Assembly (NCBI GenBank): GCA_905182985.1
Contig: CAJJDN010000036.1
Location: 312,982 to 376,981 of the forward strand
Source: Paramecium sonneborni
Taxonomy: Eukaryota; Ciliophora; Oligohymenophorea; Peniculida; Parameciidae
Length of the DNA: 64,000 nt
Reading direction: 5' to 3'
The notes beneath the pieces are model-generated. The model was given only the letters and a program-made list of their open reading frames with translations. It made no database searches and was not told where the DNA came from. The translations under genes were made by a program, and so were the position numbers. Shown in pieces: positions 58,623 through 64,000 of the stretch (its first letter is position 1; each line of letters begins with the position of its first letter).

Positions 58623-60325
58623 ATGTAAGAAGAATATTAAGGTTATGGAGTAGATTTGGGTGGTAGATATACATTACTTGCTAAATGTAATCTATTTTCA
58701 GCTGATGTTGTATTAAATGAAGGTTAAAGAGAAACAGAAAATGTTATAGTATTTTTGGCTCATGAAAGACTCTTTGGAAACATGGCTGCTCATTCTTATC
58801 GATCTCACATTCTAAATTCAGTCAGAGGCTTTCAAAATGCCCATATATTTGAATATAAAGAGAAATCAATAAAATTGGAGCCTGAATAATAGATAGGAGC
58901 TTTTCTTAGAAAATTATTAAGTAATTATAATAGAAGAGTGGTTATCTCTTATCCAGATTTTTATACTTAATTTGATTTAATTAGACTATGGAGGGCAATT
59001 TAGATAAGCAAAATTAATGTTTTGGCAGCTATTCCAGAAAATATGGCTATTAGTACTTATGTGAATTATTGTCAAAATAATGTTTTACAAAAAGAAATGT
59101 TAATTATTGATTTTGGTCATTCAAAATTTACAGGATTTTTACTATAACAAGAATAAGTGTTATTTGAGGTGTTTGATAGGAATTTAGGAACATCATAAAT
59201 GGACTATTATCTTGCTGAATGGATTATAAATTAAGCAAAAATAAATATGAATAAGTAAAGTAAATATTATTTGCGATTGTTGGATACTTGTGAAAATATT
59301 AGAAGAAGATTAAGTGCAAATAAGGACACTTATATTGATATTGAGTAATTAATACCAGATGTTGATTTTTCATATAATTTAACAAGGTAATTAAATATTA
59401 TTATAATTAAAGAGAGAAATATGAAACAATTATGTAACCAGTTTTGGAATCGCTTTCAAATTAATTATTTAATCTTTATCATTAGACACAAAATTACTAA
59501 TTTAATTTAATAGTTACATTGGGAGGAGGTTCTAGAATTCCTATTATATAATAATGCATTAAAGCTATTTTTGAGGGTAAATAAATCTAAAGTAGCATAC
59601 ATGCAACTGAAGCAATTTGCCAAGGATGTGCTGTTTCAAGTACTCTAATAACTTAGAGAAAGGAATAATTAAAAAAAGAATTAAATCCTAGTGAGTATTA
59701 TTTAAATATATATGAACAATACTCTATTTTTATAGGAATAAGTAGTTAAGATGGGAATAATATATTAACAGAGTAACAATTCTAATAAAAAATGATTTAA
59801 AGTAAAGTAAGTTTAAGAGAATATTTTGCTCTTAATGGAGAATGTATAAAATATAGTCATAGTTTAACAAGATCTTTAGATAAGTTTAAATGTTATGGAA
59901 TTACAATATTTTATGATCCACCTCCATTTGGATATGAAGCATTGATAAACTGTTATCAAATTAGCAACACTTAAATAATTATGTTTTATTATGATGATTT
60001 TGGAGTGATTTAAATGACTAAAGATAATTAGATTGCGATTGCAATATAAGATTAGAGAGTAGGACTTATTGAGATGATTTAAATTGAAGATCAGTTAGAA
60101 TAAGATGATAAGAATATTTAAATAGTAAAATATATAATTTAATATTTTTTAAGACTCATAATCTAAGATATCAATGTGAAAGAAGAATAAATGAAGTTAA
60201 ATAATAATTTAAGATGTTAAATTTAAATGTTTAGTAACAATTTAAAATTAATGAATTAATTGAAGAATCTTAAAAAAGAATTTTAGATTAGAGTTTATCA
60301 GTTTAAGACATTTAAAAACAGATGA
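58623..60325 (+). CDS. Hsp110/Sse-like member of the Hsp70 superfamily
   Basis: 558 aa after one 26-nt intron (GTAATT...TAAAG near 59390). Hsp70-type ATPase fold: phosphate loop 1 GYGVDLGGRYTLL, phosphate 2 MLIIDFGHSKFTGFLL, connect region CENIRRRLSANKDTYIDIE and adenosine motif LGGGSRIPIIQQC. The segment RLSANKDTYIDIEQLIPDVDFSYNLTR lines up with the Hsp110 form rather than canonical Hsp70. The substrate-binding part is present but short, without the long acidic loop, and there is no EEVD tail. Hsp110s act as nucleotide-exchange factors for Hsp70. Many ATPase residues deviate (for example no TNS/TT after DLG), so the ATP cycle may be impaired. Confidence 0.8.
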
Positions 60326-60370
60326 GTGAATTTGAATATTAGTATAAAAATATTATAACTTGAAAGTCAT

Positions 60371-61189
60371 ATGTTAAGTTAAGATCAGGTTTAAATGTAA
60401 AAGTTCTTGAAAGAATGTGATGCATTGATAATTACTTCTGGAGCTGGTATGGGAGTGGATTCAGGTTTACCAGATTTTAGAGGAGATTAAGGATTTTGGA
60501 AAGCGTATAGACCTTTCTAAAATAAATATGGATTTTAAGATTGTGCAAACCCTGGATTCTTAAAATCAAATCCATATTTATTTTGGGGTTTTTATGGACA
60601 TAGATTAGAATTATATACAAATACGATTCCTCATGAAGGTTTTAGAATATTAAAGAAATGGTGTGAAAAGAAAGATTATTTTATTGTTACTAGCAATGTT
60701 GATGGTTAATTTTAGAAAGCAGGGTTTGATTAAAAAAAAATATATGAAATTCATGGTTCAATTCATACATTTTAATGTACTTAATGTAATAAATTATATT
60801 TGGCAAATAAATACCCAAAATTAAAAATAGATTTATAAAAATTTGAAGCTGCTGATCCATTACCTAAATGTGAATTTAATCATATATTAAGACCCAATAT
60901 TTTAATGTTTAATGATTGGGATTGGATATCTACAATTTATATTAAATAGGAAGAATATTTTAATGAATTTATCAAGAAATATAATAATAAAAAGGTTTGT
61001 GTAATTGAAATTGGAGCAGGAACAGCAATACCAAGTATTAGATTAAAAGGAGATAGAATTTTAAATGATATTAAAGATTCTATTTTGATTAGAATTAATC
61101 CTTCAGAAAATGATGCTGAAGAAAATAAGAAATATTATAGTATTAAGAAAGGAGGTTTAGAAGGAATAAAGTCATTGAATTACTTATGA
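60371..61189 (+). CDS. Sirtuin (Sir2 family) NAD-dependent deacylase
   Basis: Intronless, 272 aa. Rossmann-fold NAD motifs GAGMGVDSGLPDFRG and TSNVDGQF (family TQNID), catalytic His in YEIHGS, zinc ligands CTQC and a single later Cys in LPKCEFNHILRPNILMF, and the NAD-binding EIGAGTAIPSIR near the end. The fourth zinc Cys is not in its usual place (a His three residues on may replace it). The sequence resembles small bacterial-type or SIR2-like sirtuins rather than nuclear SIRT1. The start at 60371 precedes the first motif by about 20 residues. The gap to the previous stop is 45 bp. Confidence 0.92.
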
Positions 61190-61213
61190 ATTTATATAAA
61201 TATAAAATTTTAT

Positions 61214-63337
61214 ATGGCTTATTTTGGAAATAATCAATAGCGTGGGGAGTTATAAGAGTTATATATTGATTTGAATGATCTAAATTTTGAGAAAAAGAAA
61301 GAAGTAATAGATATATATATGTACAATAAAGGCTATAAAGAAAGTTATTGCATATATGACAGTGGGTAAAGATGTATCACAATTATTTTAATCGGTTATC
61401 AAATGTCTTGAATTTTAAGATATTGAAATGAAAAAGCTAGTAATAATATTGGTTATTTAATAGATTTACTTATATATAGTGAACTATTCTCGTTAAAAAC
61501 CAGATGATGCTATAATGGTGATTTAGAATTTTAGAAAAGATGTTCGTAAATCAGAAAATCCATTAGTAAGAGCTTTGGCTATTCGAACATTTGGTTGTTT
61601 AAGAGTTCCAAAATTGAATGAATATTTAATTGAACCTCTTAAAGATTGTATTTAAGATGATGATCCTTATGTACGCAAAACAGCTGTTTTATGTGTTCCT
61701 AAAGTAATCTACTTTAAATTTCATTAGGTATTTGAAGTATCACCTGAATTATGTCCAGCCATATTAGAATAATTATAGAAATTATTAGAGAAAGAATCAA
61801 ATGCATTGGTTTTAGCTAATTTAATTTAATCCATGAGAGAAATTGAAGTTCTCTATGGTAAATAATTAATTATACTCAATCCAAAAATTATATAAAAATT
61901 GTTATTAGCTGTTGATGAATGCATAGAATGGGGATAAATCTTTATTCTAGATTATTTAGCTACACATGATCCAGTTGATTCTAAATAAGCTGAAACTATT
62001 ATTGAAAGAAGTTTACCTAGATTAAGTCATATCAATCCTACTGTAACATTTTGTGCTGTTAAACTCATTCTTAAATATTTAGATTATCTTGATAATGGTG
62101 ATCTAGTCAAAAATCTATGTAAAAAGATTTCACCTTCAATTATATCTTTATTATCTTGGAATTAACCTGAAATCTAATATACCATTCTCAGAAATATTTC
62201 ATTAATTCTTTAAAAATTCCCTATTCTATTTGAAAATGAAGTCAAAGTCTTTTTTTGTTCTTTCAATGAACCTTATTATATCAAATATGAAAAATTAGAA
62301 ATCATGGTTAGAATTTGTGATTCTAAAAATTTTCTTTAAGTATTAAATGAATTAAAGATATATATCAATGAAGCAGATCCTCATTTTGTCAGAAAAACAA
62401 TTAAATCTATTGGTAAAATTGCTATAATGTATGATAAAGCACTTTAAGAGTAATAATTAATTAATTCCTTAGAGCTGTTACTATTTTAATTGAATTTGCT
62501 AAAAATGTCTAATAAGCTAATGAACCTGTTCAAGAATTATTTATTTAAATGCAAATTCTTTATAGAAAAAATAGATATTTGTACAAGAGTAATGATAGTC
62601 TCAAAATATTATTTAATATACTTGAATATGCTAATGAACCAGAAGCAAAGGTATATAAATAATAAATTATCTTTAGAGTGCATGTGCTTGGATAGTTGGA
62701 GAATTTGCAGAATTCATTCCAAAATCTGTTGAAAAAATGTAAGAATATATAGATCACTTTTTATTGGAAGATCGATTAGTATAACTTTAACTTTTAACAT
62801 CAGGAGTTAAACTTTATATTAAATATCCCTCATTATGTTCTGCACTTATTTAATAACTAATTAATTCTGCCAAAGATTCTTTTAATCCTGATGTTAGAGA
62901 TAGAACTTATATTTATTGGAGATTATTGTCCACTGATCCAGAATTAGTTAAAAATTTAGTTTGCTATTAAGTTAAGGGTTCATAATAATTTTAAAAAGAT
63001 ATCCGATTATGGGAAACTAAGGATTTAATTATAGCTTTAGAAAACATGGGAAGTATAAGCAATTTATTTCACAAACTACCAAATTAACTCTATAAAAATA
63101 TTAAAGTTAGAAATAAGTATACTTATATTTTAATTAAGTCATTAAAAAGAAGCGAAAATATATAAGGTTGATGATAAATTGGAATCACCATCAAAGGAAT
63201 AATAGATTAAAAATGATCAATAAAATTAACCACCATAACAAAATTAAGATTTGGATCTATTAAATTTTGAAGAACCTGCTTCTAATAATAATTAAAGCAA
63301 TAATAAAAATAAAATAGATGTGTATGATTTAATTTGA
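61214..63337 (+). CDS. AP-complex beta subunit (beta-adaptin) without ear domain
   Basis: 658 aa after introns of 28, 24, 24, 23, 26 and 22 nt. The trunk matches beta1/2-adaptin closely: [57 protein letters not shown] and [16 protein letters not shown], followed by the armadillo-like solenoid to about residue 580 with [14 protein letters not shown] Gln/Asn-rich hinge contains [10 protein letters not shown], a clathrin-box-like LLNFE motif. The protein ends a few residues later ([11 protein letters not shown]), so the appendage (ear) present in animal and yeast beta-adaptins is missing. It should join AP-1 or AP-2 in clathrin coat assembly; which complex cannot be said. Confidence 0.93.
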
Positions 63338-63371
63338 AGAATAAAATTTCACAAAAATTATATTGCTTTTT

Positions 63372-63991
63372 TCATTTATAATTTATTTAAAATTATTTGT
63401 ATTTCAAAACAATTATTATTTTAATTGGTGGGATTTTATTTATCAATAACATCTTTTTCTTCTTTTTGATTATTTTATTTGAAAAAATCTAGATGCTACT
63501 GTTTACTTAATATGAATGGAATATTTTATGTTAAATCTTATCTTATGGTTAAACTTTTGATATATCGAGGAATTGCTAGTATTTATTAGATAATAAATTT
63601 AATTCATCTTTAATCTAAAAATAAAACTAAAATAAATCTTAAATTAATGTAGAATATTCTTAATAATTTATTTATAAGATTTATTAAAACTTTAAATCGT
63701 AATATTAACATCTTAATATTTCTGTAATATCATTCATCTGATTAAACTTTTATTATTTCTTTAACAAAGTCTCTTCAAATATCATCATTTGATTGAAGAT
63801 GCTGAGTTTCTTTGATTAGTTCTGAGCGATATTATTTTCATAAAGAATTATACTTTTAAATTTCTTTAAGTATTATTAACTAATACTTCTTTGTTAATTT
63901 AATCCATCAATTTATCTCTAGACTTATTTTAATTATTATTATGATTCTAAACTGAATTTTTTGGATTATTAAAATCTTGAAAAAAAAACAT
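63372..63991 (-). CDS. Small Gln/Lys-rich protein, 198 aa
   Basis: One 23-nt intron (GTATTAG...TAAAG near 63875) gives 199 codons including TGA. The ATG at 63991 is preceded directly in frame by TGA, which fixes the start region. The chain is Gln/Asn/Lys-rich and helical (QSKKLSIFNQMMIFEETLLKK, LKFQQILQINYQEYS), with no membrane or zinc motif; the last about 45 residues are Lys/Ile-rich and may be past the true end if an additional intron exists. It converges on the AP-beta gene (34 bp). No family recognised. Confidence 0.6.
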
Positions 63992-64000
63992 TCATTTCTA

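Noticed and set aside
1..64000. CRISPR arrays, insertion sequences, tRNA or rRNA genes
   Set aside because: No regularly spaced repeats, transposase-like frames, tRNA box B motifs or rRNA-like stretches were recognised on reading.

Overview
The window looks like part of a Paramecium-type ciliate macronuclear genome. Three observations support this. Open frames of clearly conserved proteins are full of TAA and TAG where glutamine is expected, and they end only at TGA. Frames are joined by tiny GT...AG introns of about 21-32 nt, with lengths confirmed wherever removing them restores a known protein such as RPS13, RPS15A, ABCE1 or dynamin. Genes are packed head to tail with gaps often of 20-90 bp in very AT-rich DNA. 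Nothing prokaryotic is present: no CRISPR array, operon signal, insertion sequence or rRNA, and I recognised no tRNA. Coordinates given for a CDS span start codon to stop codon and include the small introns.

Left part (1-16.5 kb): 5' end of a casein kinase 1 (-), ABCE1/RLI1 (-), V-ATPase subunit a (+), then a minus-strand run of a DDX56/Dbp9-like helicase with degraded motifs, an aquaporin, a Sel1-repeat protein and a coiled-coil protein. After a 1.4 kb poor region come a ULK-like kinase (+), RPS13 (-), a DRC9/IQCG-like ciliary coiled-coil protein (-) and a small membrane protein (-).

Middle (16.5-45.2 kb): three related WD40 proteins with a shared N-terminal Cys/His module, a 1,231-aa glutamine-rich coiled-coil protein, VPS8 (CORVET), a small gene, a GYF-domain protein, a 1.7 kb poor region, a small Ser-rich gene and a very large IP3-receptor-type calcium-release channel on the minus strand. 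Two places hold a single N followed by an exact repeat of the preceding ~1.1 kb (21218-22288 = 22290-23360; 36614-37729 = 37731-38846). These are almost certainly unmerged contig overlaps, so the true locus is about 2.2 kb shorter and both host genes look broken only because of assembly.

Right part (45.2-64 kb): FYVE + divergent TBC protein, a two-domain cyclic-nucleotide-binding protein, a dynamin-related GTPase, RPS15A, a trichocyst-matrix-like secretory protein (-), a His-rich mitochondrial-type protein (-), two proteins of unknown function, an Hsp110-like protein, a sirtuin, an AP-complex beta subunit without an ear domain, and a small minus-strand gene.

There is no operon logic, but the gene content leans to endomembrane traffic and secretion (V-ATPase a, VPS8, FYVE/TBC, dynamin, AP-beta, trichocyst matrix, calcium-release channel), which may be coincidence in a secretory ciliate. 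The most interesting observations are the in-frame 27-bp repeats that extend the N-terminus of the calcium channel, its unusual selectivity filter, the apparently inactive DDX56-like helicase, the shared Cys/His module of the WD40 trio, the ear-less AP beta subunit and the divergent gene pair whose start codons are 4 bp apart.
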